Positions 1 through 5,747 of a DNA stretch of 11,707 nt are shown piece after piece (the first letter of the stretch is position 1; every line of letters starts with the position of its first letter). Source of the stretch: Oryzihumus sp036391795 (GTDB lineage Bacteria > Actinomycetota > Actinomycetes > Actinomycetales > Dermatophilaceae); contig NZ_DASVZH010000023.1 of NCBI RefSeq assembly GCF_036391795.1, forward strand, positions 1 through 11,707, given 5' to 3'. The notes under the pieces were generated by a model. The model searched no databases. It had not been told where the DNA came from and worked only from the letters and a program-made list of their open reading frames with translations. Both the position numbers and the translations under genes were made by a program.

Positions 1-318
1 GAGGTGGTCGGCGACCCGGTGGACCGGCTCCCCCACGTGGTGACGTTCTCCTGCCTCTACGTCGACGGCGAGGCCCTGGTCACCGAGCTGGACCGGCGCG
101 GCTTCGCCGTCGCCTCCGGATCTGCGTGCACCGCCAGCACCCTGGAGCCGAGCCACGTCCTGGCCGCCATGGGGGTCCTCACCCACGGCAACGTGCGGGT
201 CACCCTCCCGCTCGAGACGGTCGCCCCGGACCGGGCGGCCGACGTGGACCGGTTCTGCGGCGAGCTCGGCGACGCCGTGGCCACCGTCCGCGCCCAGCTG
301 GGGGTGCAGGGCCTGTGA
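1..318 (+). CDS. Cysteine desulfurase (IscS/NifS family), C-terminal part, 5' truncated
   Basis: This is the last 105 codons of a pyridoxal-phosphate cysteine desulfurase, which removes sulfur from cysteine as an enzyme-bound persulfide for Fe-S clusters, thiolated tRNA or other sulfur acceptors. The frame is open from base 1, so the gene begins outside the window. The diagnostic stretch is SGSACTASTLEPSHVL, where the Cys encoded at 127-129 is the persulfide-forming residue in the mobile loop of IscS/NifS-type (group I) enzymes. It is followed by the family's VRVTLPLET strand, comparable to the usual RVSLG..T segment. The PLP-binding lysine lies upstream and is not visible. The stop overlaps the GTG start of the TusA-like gene as GTGA, so the two are translationally coupled, and TusA is a plausible sulfur acceptor. 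Whether the gene is iscS, a sufS or a dedicated paralogue cannot be told from this fragment. Confidence 0.9.
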   Translation, partial: EVVGDPVDRLPHVVTFSCLYVDGEALVTELDRRGFAVASGSACTASTLEPSHVLAAMGVLTHGNVRVTLPLETVAPDRAADVDRFCGELGDAVATVRAQLGVQGL

Positions 319-602
319 GCGACCGGGAGCCGGACCGCGTGGTCGAGGTCGACGCCCGGGGCCTGCGCTGCCCCCTGCCGGTGATCCGGTTGGCGACGGC
401 CGCCCGGGACGCCGCTCCCGGCACGGTGGTCGTCGTCCTGGCCACCGACCCGGCCGCGCGGCACGACGTGCCCGCGTGGTGCCGGATGCGCGGGCACACG
501 CTGGCCGAGGTGAGCGAGGCCACCGACGGCGGGCACACGGCATACCGGGTGGTGGTGGGCGTCGCGGCGGCGCCCGGGGAGTCAGGCGAAGGCGGCAGGT
601 AG
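315..602 (+). CDS. TusA/SirA-family sulfur carrier protein
   Basis: A 95-residue protein of the TusA (SirA/YeeD) family, small cytoplasmic carriers that accept persulfide sulfur from a cysteine desulfurase on a conserved Cys and pass it on, for example to tRNA thiolation or molybdenum-cofactor enzymes. The family signature is present: DARGLRCPLPVIRL, with the CPxP motif at Cys19-Pro22. A second cysteine lies in DVPAWCRMRGHTL (Cys56), followed by the usual GH turn. Length is slightly over the common 75-85, with a Gly/Ala/Glu-rich tail after about residue 84. GTG at 315 is chosen because it overlaps the desulfurase stop (GTGA) and the TusA domain begins about ten residues in. The 3' end overlaps the end of the convergent aat gene by 21 bp. 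The physiological acceptor is unknown, since no TusBCDE or MnmA gene is in view. Confidence 0.88.
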   Translation: MSDREPDRVVEVDARGLRCPLPVIRLATAARDAAPGTVVVVLATDPAARHDVPAWCRMRGHTLAEVSEATDGGHTAYRVVVGVAAAPGESGEGGR

Positions 603-1256
603 CGGCAGGGCCAGGGCTTCGGCGAGCCGGGCGACGTACTCCTCGCGCGGGATCTCGCGGATCCCCAGGGACTGCAGGTGCGGCGTGGACCACTGCACGT
701 CGATGACCCGGGCCGGGTCGCCGTCGGCGAAGGCGCGCTCGGCCAGGGCCACGAGCGCGACCTTCGAGGCGTCCGTGGCGTGGTGGAACATCGACTCCCC
801 CGCGAACAGGCCGCCGACGGCCAGGCCGTAGAGGCCGCCGACCAGCTCCCCGTCCAGCCAGGTCTCGACCGAGTGCGCCCAGCCCAGCTCGTGCAGGGCG
901 GAGTAGGCACGCACCACCGCCGGGGTGATCCAGCGGCCGTCCCGGCGCGGGTCGGCGCACGCGTGCATGACGGCGGTGAAGGCGGTGTCGACGCGCACCT
1001 CGAACCGGCGGCAGGACTTGCGCAGGGACCTGCTGACCTTGAGGTCGCCGGGCAGCAGCACGCCGCGCGGGTCCGGCGACCACCAGCCGATGGGCCCGCG
1101 GCCGTGCCGGCCCAGCCCCATCGGGAACAGGCCGGCCCGGTAGGCCCGCAGCAGGGTGCCCGGCTCGAGGTCCGCGCCGACCCCGACGAGGTCCTCCTCG
1201 GGCTGGGCCTGGCTCAGGTCGAGCTGCCAGCGGGACGGCTCGGGCTCGACCGGCAT
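582..1256 (-). CDS. aat: Leucyl/phenylalanyl-tRNA--protein transferase
   Basis: A 224-residue cytoplasmic aminoacyl transferase that moves Leu or Phe from charged tRNA onto proteins with N-terminal Arg or Lys, creating N-degrons for ClpS/ClpAP-type degradation. The whole family pattern is visible: YRAGLFPMG (39-47), WWSPDPRGV (58-66), GRWITP (107-112), HSVETW (128-133), GGLYG and GGLFAGESMFH (140-158), and the C-terminal VIDVQWSTPHLQSLGI then R204 (184-204), the equivalent of the usual D.Q..T.HL.SLG...I.R motif. Length is normal. The ATG at 1254-1256 is preceded by TAGGCT with a 6-base spacer and no Shine-Dalgarno sequence, which suggests a leaderless mRNA and its own promoter, although the kinase gene ends only 57 bp upstream on the same strand. 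The stop lies inside the end of the convergent tusA gene. Confidence 0.95.
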   Translation of the reverse strand: MPVEPEPSRWQLDLSQAQPEEDLVGVGADLEPGTLLRAYRAGLFPMGLGRHGRGPIGWWSPDPRGVLLPGDLKVSRSLRKSCRRFEVRVDTAFTAVMHACADPRRDGRWITPAVVRAYSALHELGWAHSVETWLDGELVGGLYGLAVGGLFAGESMFHHATDASKVALVALAERAFADGDPARVIDVQWSTPHLQSLGIREIPREEYVARLAEALALPLPAAFA

Positions 1257-1262
1257 GGAGTC

Positions 1263-1268
1263 AGCCTA
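1263..1268 (-). promoter_or_regulatory. -10 hexamer TAGGCT of a leaderless aat promoter
   Basis: On the minus strand TAGGCT is followed by six bases and the aat ATG. This fits the actinobacterial TANNNT -10 element with transcription starting at the A of the start codon. No recognisable -35 and no Shine-Dalgarno sequence are seen. The call rests on the same spacing recurring at eight other genes in the window. Confidence 0.6.
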
Positions 1269-1313
1269 GGGTCGCGGGGGCGGTGGCGCGGGACGACAGT
1301 CGCGGCAGCCCGG

Positions 1314-2300
1314 TCAGGGTCGGGGGCAGACCAGGTGCGGCTCGACCTCGGCGGCCGCCTCGGACCCGTAGGCCTCGGTGAACCGCTGCAGGAAGCGCGC
1401 CCGGCCCAGCTCGTACTCCTGGGTGCCGACCGTCTCGATGACGTAGGTCGCCAGCATCGAGCCGAGCTCGGCGCACCGCCGGTGCCCCAGCCCCCACGCC
1501 AGGCCGGTGAGGAACCCGGCGCGGAACGCGTCGCCGACACCGGTCGGGTCGGCCTTGCGGACCTCGCGCGCCACGTGGACCTCGATCGGCTCCTCGCCGG
1601 CGGTCTCGACGACGACGCCGTCCTTGCCCCTGGTGGTGACCCGGGTGCGCACCCGCTCGGCGATCTCGCCGGCGCTCCAGCCGGTCTTCTTCTCGGTGAG
1701 CGCGGCTTCGTACTCGTTGGTGAACAGGTAGGCGGCGCCGTCGATGAGGGCGCGGATGGAGTCGCCCTCCATCCAGGCCAGCTGCTGGGAGGGGTCGGCG
1801 GCGAAGGCCAGGCCGCGGGTGCGGCACTCGGCGGTGTGCCGCAGCATCGCCTCGGGGTCGTTCGGGCCGATGAGGACGAGGTCCAGACCGCCCATGCGGC
1901 GGTGGATCGGGCCGAGCTCGATCTCGCGGGCCTCGCTCATGGCGCCGGCGTAGAACGTGGCGATCTGCGCCATGTCGGAGTCGGTCGTGCACACGAAGCG
2001 CGCCGTGTGGTGCACCTCGGAGACGTGCACCGAGTCGCAGTCGACGCCGTGGCGCTCCAGCCAGGAGCGGTAGTCGACGAAGTCCTCGCCGACCGCCCCG
2101 ACGAGCAGCGGCCGCTGGCCGAGGTTGGCCATGCCGAACGCGATGTTGGCCGCCACGCCCCCGCGCCGGACCTGCAGGTCCTCCGCGAGGAAGGACAGCG
2201 AGATCTTGTCGAGCTGGTCGACCACGAGGGAGTCGGAGAACCGCCCCGTGAAGGTCATGAGGTGGTCGGTGGCGATGGACCCGGTGACAGCGATACGCAC
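1314..2300 (-). CDS. adoK: PfkB-family adenosine kinase (actinobacterial AdoK type)
   Basis: A 328-residue ribokinase/PfkB sugar kinase. It resembles, as I recall it, M. tuberculosis Rv2202c, adenosine kinase, which phosphorylates adenosine to AMP in purine salvage: the N-terminus MRIAVTGSIATDHLM, the RRGGVAANIAFG glycine motif (45-56), DMAQIATFY (109-117), GPNDPEAM (145-152), AFAADPSQQLA (165-175) and YLFTNEYE (191-198) are all typical of it. The PfkB signature 2, DPTGVGDAFRAGF (251-263), carries the catalytic base Asp257 and the anion-hole glycines. Length matches the family. The GTG start (2298-2300) gives the exact family N-terminus and lies six bases after TAGGTT, again leaderless. It is divergent from the small protein gene at 2468. 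An older name for such genes is carbohydrate kinase (cbhK), and substrate specificity is inferred from similarity only. Confidence 0.9.
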   Translation of the reverse strand: MRIAVTGSIATDHLMTFTGRFSDSLVVDQLDKISLSFLAEDLQVRRGGVAANIAFGMANLGQRPLLVGAVGEDFVDYRSWLERHGVDCDSVHVSEVHHTARFVCTTDSDMAQIATFYAGAMSEAREIELGPIHRRMGGLDLVLIGPNDPEAMLRHTAECRTRGLAFAADPSQQLAWMEGDSIRALIDGAAYLFTNEYEAALTEKKTGWSAGEIAERVRTRVTTRGKDGVVVETAGEEPIEVHVAREVRKADPTGVGDAFRAGFLTGLAWGLGHRRCAELGSMLATYVIETVGTQEYELGRARFLQRFTEAYGSEAAAEVEPHLVCPRP

Positions 2301-2306
2301 CCCGGC

Positions 2307-2312
2307 AACCTA
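2307..2312 (-). promoter_or_regulatory. -10 hexamer TAGGTT of a leaderless adoK promoter
   Basis: Minus-strand TAGGTT, then six bases, then the adoK GTG. The transcript would begin at the start codon. No Shine-Dalgarno sequence is present in the short gap. Confidence 0.6.
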
Positions 2313-2454
2313 CCTGTTGGCGGCCGGCACGTCGCCCGGCGCCCACCCCACGGTCCCTCGCCTGGTCCCCCCTCGCGTTCCCACTCCGGCAGGAATTCCG
2401 GTTACCCACGGGTGTTACCCGGTGGTACCGGTGTGTCCGGGCGCCCACCGGCCC

Positions 2455-2460
2455 TAGCGT
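2455..2460 (+). promoter_or_regulatory. -10 hexamer TAGCGT of a leaderless small-protein promoter
   Basis: TAGCGT is followed by seven bases (GGTTGGC) and the ATG at 2468. It decides the start: the in-frame GTG at 2459 lies inside the hexamer, so it would be upstream of the transcript and cannot be used if this promoter is right. Confidence 0.6.
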
Positions 2461-2467
2461 GGTTGGC

Positions 2468-2665
2468 ATGACGATTCCCGTGCAGCACCCCGGCCCCCGC
2501 GAGGGCTTCGACGAGGGCAACGTCGCCGAGATGGCCGAGGAGTCCCGTGAGGTCCACCTCGACATTGTCGAGCGTCGCCCGTGGGGCCTGCCCTCCCACC
2601 GCGACATCACCGTCCCCGACGACGCCTCCGCCCTGATCGACGGCTACGAGGGCTACGGCTCCTGA
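2468..2665 (+). CDS. Small acidic protein of unknown function (65 aa)
   Basis: I do not recognise a named family. The 65-residue product is acidic (14 Asp/Glu, 5 Arg, no Lys, no Cys), lacks a signal peptide or membrane segment, and has a polar N-terminus, a central stretch EMAEESREVHLDIVERRPWG (21-40) with amphipathic helical character, and a Gly/Tyr-rich end GYEGYGS. Codon use strongly favours C in the third position, as in highly expressed genes here, so it is real coding sequence. ATG at 2468 is preferred over GTG at 2459 because TAGCGT ends seven bases before it, as in the other leaderless genes. It is alone on its strand: divergent from adoK and convergent with erpA, with a strong hairpin 41 bp beyond the stop. 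I have an impression that similar short proteins occur next to adoK/erpA in related actinobacteria, but I cannot verify that here. Confidence 0.75.
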   Translation: MTIPVQHPGPREGFDEGNVAEMAEESREVHLDIVERRPWGLPSHRDITVPDDASALIDGYEGYGS

Positions 2666-2706
2666 CGAGCCCCCTCCCCCGCCGCTGAGGCGGGCCCGGA
2701 ACGCGA

Positions 2707-2741
2707 CGTGGCCGGCATACCGATGAGGTATGCCGGCCACG
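2707..2741. terminator. Perfect 14-bp hairpin between convergent genes
   Basis: The arms 2707-2720 (CGTGGCCGGCATAC) and 2728-2741 are perfect reverse complements around the 7-base loop CGATGAG. The hairpin lies between the stop of the small protein gene and the stop of erpA, so it can act as a terminator for both. There is no T-tract on either side, which is common for intrinsic-like terminators in GC-rich actinobacteria. Each arm contains one copy of the GGCATAC/GTATGCC 7-mer that recurs across the window. Confidence 0.7.
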
Positions 2742-2771
2742 GTGGCGTCGGGGGTGGGTCCCCCGCGCGAC

Positions 2772-3152
2772 TCAGCTGAAGGAGTCGCCGCAGGCGCAGG
2801 AGCTGCCCGCGTTGGGGTTGTCGATCGTGAAGCCCTGCTTCTCGATGGTGTCGGCGAAGTCGATCGTCGCGCCGTCGAGGTAGGGGGCGCTCATCCGGTC
2901 GACGACGACCTCGACCCCGCCGAAGTCGCGGAACAGGTCACCGTCGAGGGTGCGCTCGTCGAAGTAGAGCTGGTAGATCAGGCCGGAGCAGCCACCGGGC
3001 TGCACGCCCACGCGCAGGCGCAGGTCGTCACGACCCTCCTGCTCGAGCAGGCTCTTGACCTTGGCAGCGGCGACGTCGGTCAGCAGCACGCCGTGCGCGG
3101 CCTCGGCCTCGGTGGCGGTGGTCTGAGCCTGCGTGTCGTCCTGAACACTCAT
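2772..3152 (-). CDS. erpA: A-type iron-sulfur cluster carrier/insertion protein (ErpA/IscA/HesB family)
   Basis: A 126-residue HesB-like protein that carries Fe-S clusters to apo-enzymes in the cytoplasm. The three cluster-binding cysteines are all present: Cys55 in GVQPGGCSGLIYQL (49-62), and Cys119 and Cys121 in the C-terminal SSCACGDSF. The core domain starts near residue 20 (GVLLTDVAAAKVKSLL). The preceding 20 residues (DDTQAQTTATEAEAA) are a polar, low-complexity extension. The start is supported by a good Shine-Dalgarno GAAGGA eight bases upstream (3162-3167), so this mRNA has a leader, unlike most genes here. It follows the glycerate-kinase-family gene on the same strand after a 108-bp gap, the same order I recall for Rv2205c-Rv2204c in M. 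tuberculosis. IscA versus ErpA cannot be separated from sequence alone; in actinobacteria this is usually the single essential A-type carrier. Confidence 0.92.
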   Translation of the reverse strand: MSVQDDTQAQTTATEAEAAHGVLLTDVAAAKVKSLLEQEGRDDLRLRVGVQPGGCSGLIYQLYFDERTLDGDLFRDFGGVEVVVDRMSAPYLDGATIDFADTIEKQGFTIDNPNAGSSCACGDSFS

Positions 3153-3260
3153 GAGACGCGTCCTTCATGTCGTCGGTCGTGGGTCGGTCCAGCAGTGCCA
3201 ACCCGCGAAGACCGGGATGTGTTCCCGGCGCTCCAAGCGTACGTCCTCAGGCCGCGGCGT
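3153..3260 (-). promoter_or_regulatory. erpA leader region with a possible promoter and hairpins
   Basis: A 108-bp gap upstream of erpA. On the minus strand a TACGCT hexamer (3236-3241) could be a -10 element, giving a 5' leader of about 75 bases. A small hairpin with arms 3212-3217 and 3223-3228 (CCGGGA/TCCCGG, 5-base loop) would then lie near the 5' end of that leader. A second hairpin, arms 3251-3257 and 3265-3271 around a 7-base loop, spans the stop codon of the upstream kinase gene and could attenuate readthrough. All of this is inference from short motifs. Confidence 0.3.
3162..3167 (-). promoter_or_regulatory. Shine-Dalgarno sequence GAAGGA of erpA
   Basis: Minus-strand GAAGGA with an eight-base spacer to the erpA ATG. 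It is one of only two strong Shine-Dalgarno sequences in the window (the other precedes the oxidoreductase gene at 9460) and shows that erpA is translated from a leadered transcript. Confidence 0.8.
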
Positions 3261-4427
3261 CTACCCGCGGCGCGGCGACCAGGTGGCCGCGACCCGGGTG
3301 GTGCGTGCGGCGAGGGTGCCGGCGGGGTCCGCCAGCGCCGCAGGGACCTGCTCGGGCCGGTCCGCCACGGCGTAGGTGCCGCTGATGCCCAGGGCCATCG
3401 ACTCGCGCCGCCCGACGAGGGCCTGTCCGGCCACGACCACGGTCGGCACCGCGACGGCCAGGGCCGCCTCGGCGACCCCGGCGACGACCTTGCCGCGCAG
3501 GCTCTGCCAGTCGAAGGTGCCCTCGCCGGTGACGAGCAGGTCGGCGGCGCGGACCCGTTCGGCGAAGCCCACCGCAGACAGCACCGCCTCGACCCCGCTG
3601 ACCCGGCGGCCGCCGAGCAGCATCAGCCCGTAGCCCAGCCCTCCGGCGGCGCCCGCGCCGGGCTCACGGTCCAGGCGCAGCAGCGCGCCGGTGAGCAGGT
3701 CCTTGCGTGGCGGCAGGGCGCGGCCGACGACCTCGGTGAACCGGCCGAGCGCCGCCTCGAGCTGCTGGGCGAGCTCGGGGGTGGCGCCCTTCTGCGGGGC
3801 GAAGGAGGCGCTGGCGCCGTGGAAGCCGAGCAGCGGCACGTCCACGTCGGTGGCGATGACCAGGTCGACCGCCGCGAGTCGGGCGCGGGCCTCGTCCAGG
3901 CCGGCCAGGCCGTCGTCGCCGAGCCCGGCGAGGGCGAGGCCCCCCGCGGACAGGGTCTCCGGGTCGCCGACACCGAGCGCGGCGAGCAGGCCGGCGCCGG
4001 CGTCGTTGGTGCCGCTGCCACCGAGTCCGACCACGATCCGGGTGGCACCCTCGGCGAGGGCAGCGTCGAGGAGCTGACCCACGCCATACGTGCTGGTGAC
4101 GGCCGGGTCACGCTCGTCCGCGGCGAGAAGGTGCAGACCACAGGCCTGCGCCGACTCCAGGTATGCCGTGCGGCCGGCCGCCTCCTCGACGAGCAGGATC
4201 GCGGCGGGCACCTCCCGGCCGAGCGGGTCCTGCACGGTCACGGCCACGGTGGTGCCGCCGAGGGCCCGCTGGAGCACGTCGAGGAAGCCCGGGCCGCCGT
4301 CCGAGAGCGGGAGCAGGGTCAGCTCGTCATCGGGTGCGTGGGCGCGCCAGCCGTCGGCCATCGCCTCGGCGGCCTGGCTGGCGGAGAGGGTGCCGGTGAA
4401 GCAGTCGGGGGCGATGAGGACGCGCAC
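3261..4427 (-). CDS. Glycerate kinase family protein (divergent GarK/GlxK type)
   Basis: A 388-residue cytoplasmic protein of the glycerate kinase family, which transfers phosphate from ATP to D-glycerate. The fold signatures are clear: VLIAPDCFTGTLSA (3-16), SDGGPGFLDVL (42-52), GLGGSGTNDAGAGLLAALG, GFHGASASFAPQKGA, PGAGAAGGLGYGLMLLGG and VTGEGTFDWQSLRGK. Two usual motifs are changed. E. coli GarK, as I recall it, has APDSYKESLSA and ADGGEGT; here Lys is Thr and the acidic ADGGEG is SDGGPG. M. tuberculosis Rv2205c shows the same departures, so this is an actinobacterial subgroup whose substrate may differ. GTG at 4425-4427 gives the family N-terminus. It lies four bases after the stop of a small membrane reading frame and six bases after CACCAT, a weak match to the leaderless -10. 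erpA follows downstream. Confidence 0.85.
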   Translation of the reverse strand: MRVLIAPDCFTGTLSASQAAEAMADGWRAHAPDDELTLLPLSDGGPGFLDVLQRALGGTTVAVTVQDPLGREVPAAILLVEEAAGRTAYLESAQACGLHLLAADERDPAVTSTYGVGQLLDAALAEGATRIVVGLGGSGTNDAGAGLLAALGVGDPETLSAGGLALAGLGDDGLAGLDEARARLAAVDLVIATDVDVPLLGFHGASASFAPQKGATPELAQQLEAALGRFTEVVGRALPPRKDLLTGALLRLDREPGAGAAGGLGYGLMLLGGRRVSGVEAVLSAVGFAERVRAADLLVTGEGTFDWQSLRGKVVAGVAEAALAVAVPTVVVAGQALVGRRESMALGISGTYAVADRPEQVPAALADPAGTLAARTTRVAATWSPRRG

Positions 4428-4431
4428 GCGG

Positions 4432-4653
4432 TCATGGTGTCAGGGCCGGGGCAGGGCGGCGGGACCGGGCCGCGGCGAGGCCGACGACCACGACGACGAG
4501 CCCGGCGAGCTGGGCGAGGGCGCTGAGGACCAGGCCGAGCGGCACGGTCAGCAGGGCGGTGACGGCGCCGGCGAGCAGGGCGGCACCGCGGTCGAGGCCC
4601 AGCAGCCGGACGGCGTCGGTTCGCGCGCCCTGCAGGCGCCCTACTCGGGCCCG
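4432..4653 (-). pseudogene. Small two-helix membrane reading frame without a normal start (in-frame TAA)
   Basis: Minus-strand reading of this stretch gives 73 codons ending at TGA (4432-4434). From about codon 11 the third positions are almost all G/C, and the product looks like a real small membrane protein: a basic N-terminus, helix AALLAGAVTALLTVPLGLVL (24-43), a short turn, helix LAQLAGLVVVVVGLAAA (about 46-62), then the basic tail RSRRPAPALTP. There is no ATG, GTG or TTG before the first helix. In the same frame 15 codons further up, a GTG (4699-4701, VTSVERARTGARLAG) is cut off by TAA at 4654-4656. Either this is an 89-codon gene broken by one nonsense change or sequence error, or it starts at an unusual codon such as the CTG at codon 7. 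It ends four bases before the glycerate-kinase-family gene, as in a coupled operon. I recognise no family. Confidence 0.45.
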
Positions 4654-4656
4654 TTA

Positions 4657-4772
4657 TCCGGCCAGCCGGGCACCGGTCCGTGCTCGCTCGACCGACGTCA
4701 CGGCCTGTTGACCCTGCCAGGCCACCGAAATGCTCGCGACGACGGTCCGGCGGTCCTGCCACGATTCCGGCC
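4657..4772. promoter_or_regulatory. Divergent region between the membrane frame and the phosphotransferase gene
   Basis: With the small membrane frame, this is the part of the 345-bp gap 4428-4772 that is not clearly coding. It holds the possible first 15 codons of that frame (4657-4701, minus strand) and, on the plus strand, CACGAT at 4760-4765 followed by seven bases and the GTG of the phosphotransferase gene, a weak form (CANNNT) of the leaderless -10 pattern. No plus-strand gene, RNA gene or repeat is seen here. Confidence 0.35.
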
Positions 4773-5747
4773 GTGACGAGCGCCCTGCTGACCGACGCGT
4801 TGCGCCACTGGGACCTGCCGCCGGTCGAGTCGGCCGAGCAGATGACCGGCGGCGCCAACAACACCCTGATCGTGGTCCACGCCGGCGGTCGGTCGTGGGT
4901 GCTGCGCCGCTACGGGAACCTGCCCGCTGACCGGGTGCTCGCCGAGCACCGGCTGCTGGCGCGCGTGTCCGACCTCGGCCTGCCGTTCGCTGTCCCCTCC
5001 CCCGTCCCGGCCCGGGACGGGGCGACGGTCGTGGACGACCCCGGCGGTGCGCTGGCCCTGTTCCGGCACCTGCCGGGCCGGCCGTTGCGGCGGGACGAGC
5101 CAGGCACCGCCGTGCTGGCGGGCAGGGCGCTGGCGCAGCTCGACGCCGCCCTGGCGGAGGTCCCGTTGGCGCTGGCCCCTGTGGACTGGCGCGGGGCCGC
5201 CCTCGGCCAGGTCCATGCCGCCGTCGACGACGCGGCCGTCCTGGCCGACGAGCTCTCCGCCGTGATGCCCGGCCACGACGGGCCGGACTGGCTGCGGTCG
5301 ACGCATGAGCGGGCCGACGCGGTGGCTGCCGACCTCGCCCGGGCGCTCCCGGCCCAGGTGATCCACGGCGACATGGCCCCGGCCAACCTTCTGGTCGAGG
5401 GCGGCCGGGTCACCGCGGTGCTCGACTTCGAGATCGCCGGCGCAGACCTGCGCGCCACGGACCTTGCCGCGGGCCTGCTGCAATGCACCGGCTGGCCGGA
5501 GGACCGCGACTCGGCGGAGCGGGTCGGCCCCTTCCTGCGCGCCTACCTGGACGTGCTGCCCCTGACCCCCGCCGAGCTGGACGCCGTGCCCGACCTGCTG
5601 CGGCTGCGGGCACTCGGCTCGCTCGTCTGGCGGGCCGGGCGCTGGAGGCTTGGTCAGTCGACGCTGGAGGAGGTCCGCGAGCGGCTCGACGCCGGGCTGG
5701 CGCTGGAGGCGGCGTTGCCCGGGTGGGCGGAGCTGCTCAGGGCGTGA
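4773..5747 (+). CDS. APH-family phosphotransferase (homoserine kinase type II-like)
   Basis: A 324-residue protein of the aminoglycoside phosphotransferase/choline kinase superfamily, which transfers phosphate from ATP to a small hydroxylated molecule. Seen in order: MTGGANNTLIVV (24-35), the nucleotide-loop hairpin; WVLRRYG (42-48), where Arg stands at the usual Lys/Arg of the N-lobe; Glu58 in LAEHRLLARV, the helix-C glutamate; the catalytic loop VIHGDMAPANLLV (196-208) with Asp200 and Asn205; and the metal-binding VLDFEIAGAD (216-225) with Asp218. This layout is closest to homoserine-kinase-II-like proteins, but the substrate cannot be inferred. GTG at 4773 is preferred to earlier in-frame starts because the domain begins right after it and CACGAT lies seven bases upstream. 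No antibiotic-resistance role is implied. The last 11 bp overlap the end of the convergent gene. Confidence 0.85.
   Translation: MTSALLTDALRHWDLPPVESAEQMTGGANNTLIVVHAGGRSWVLRRYGNLPADRVLAEHRLLARVSDLGLPFAVPSPVPARDGATVVDDPGGALALFRHLPGRPLRRDEPGTAVLAGRALAQLDAALAEVPLALAPVDWRGAALGQVHAAVDDAAVLADELSAVMPGHDGPDWLRSTHERADAVAADLARALPAQVIHGDMAPANLLVEGGRVTAVLDFEIAGADLRATDLAAGLLQCTGWPEDRDSAERVGPFLRAYLDVLPLTPAELDAVPDLLRLRALGSLVWRAGRWRLGQSTLEEVRERLDAGLALEAALPGWAELLRA

Larger units (their letters stand above)
2301..2467. promoter_or_regulatory. Divergent intergenic region with a tandem GTTACCC repeat
   Basis: A 167-bp gap between the divergent adoK and small-protein genes, less GC-rich than the surrounding coding sequence in its right half. 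It holds the adoK -10 element at its left end and the small-protein -10 element at its right end. In between are a GGAATTCC palindrome (2392-2399) and two copies of GTTACCCnnnGGT in tandem at 2401-2413 and 2414-2426, one helical turn plus about 2.5 bp apart, followed by GGTACCGG. The repeats end about 28 bp before the 2455 -10 element, just upstream of where a -35 would lie, which is where an activator could bind. No known operator is recognised. Confidence 0.4.

Noticed and set aside
678..2471. 597-codon open frame on the plus strand across aat and adoK
   Set aside because: It lies antisense to two clearly recognised genes and its translation is Arg/Gly/Ala/Val-rich with no domain. This is the usual by-product of high GC3 on the opposite strand.
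2730..4526. 598-codon open frame on the plus strand across erpA and the glycerate-kinase-family gene
   Set aside because: Antisense to recognised genes, low-complexity composition, no family features.
4680..4772. Longer N-terminus for the phosphotransferase from 4680
   Set aside because: The extra 31 residues are Arg/Pro-rich and unlike the family; GTG at 4773 gives the normal N-terminus.
4773..5747. Aminoglycoside resistance gene
   Set aside because: Only superfamily-level APH motifs are present. The layout fits housekeeping homoserine-kinase-II-like proteins and there is no mobile or resistance context.
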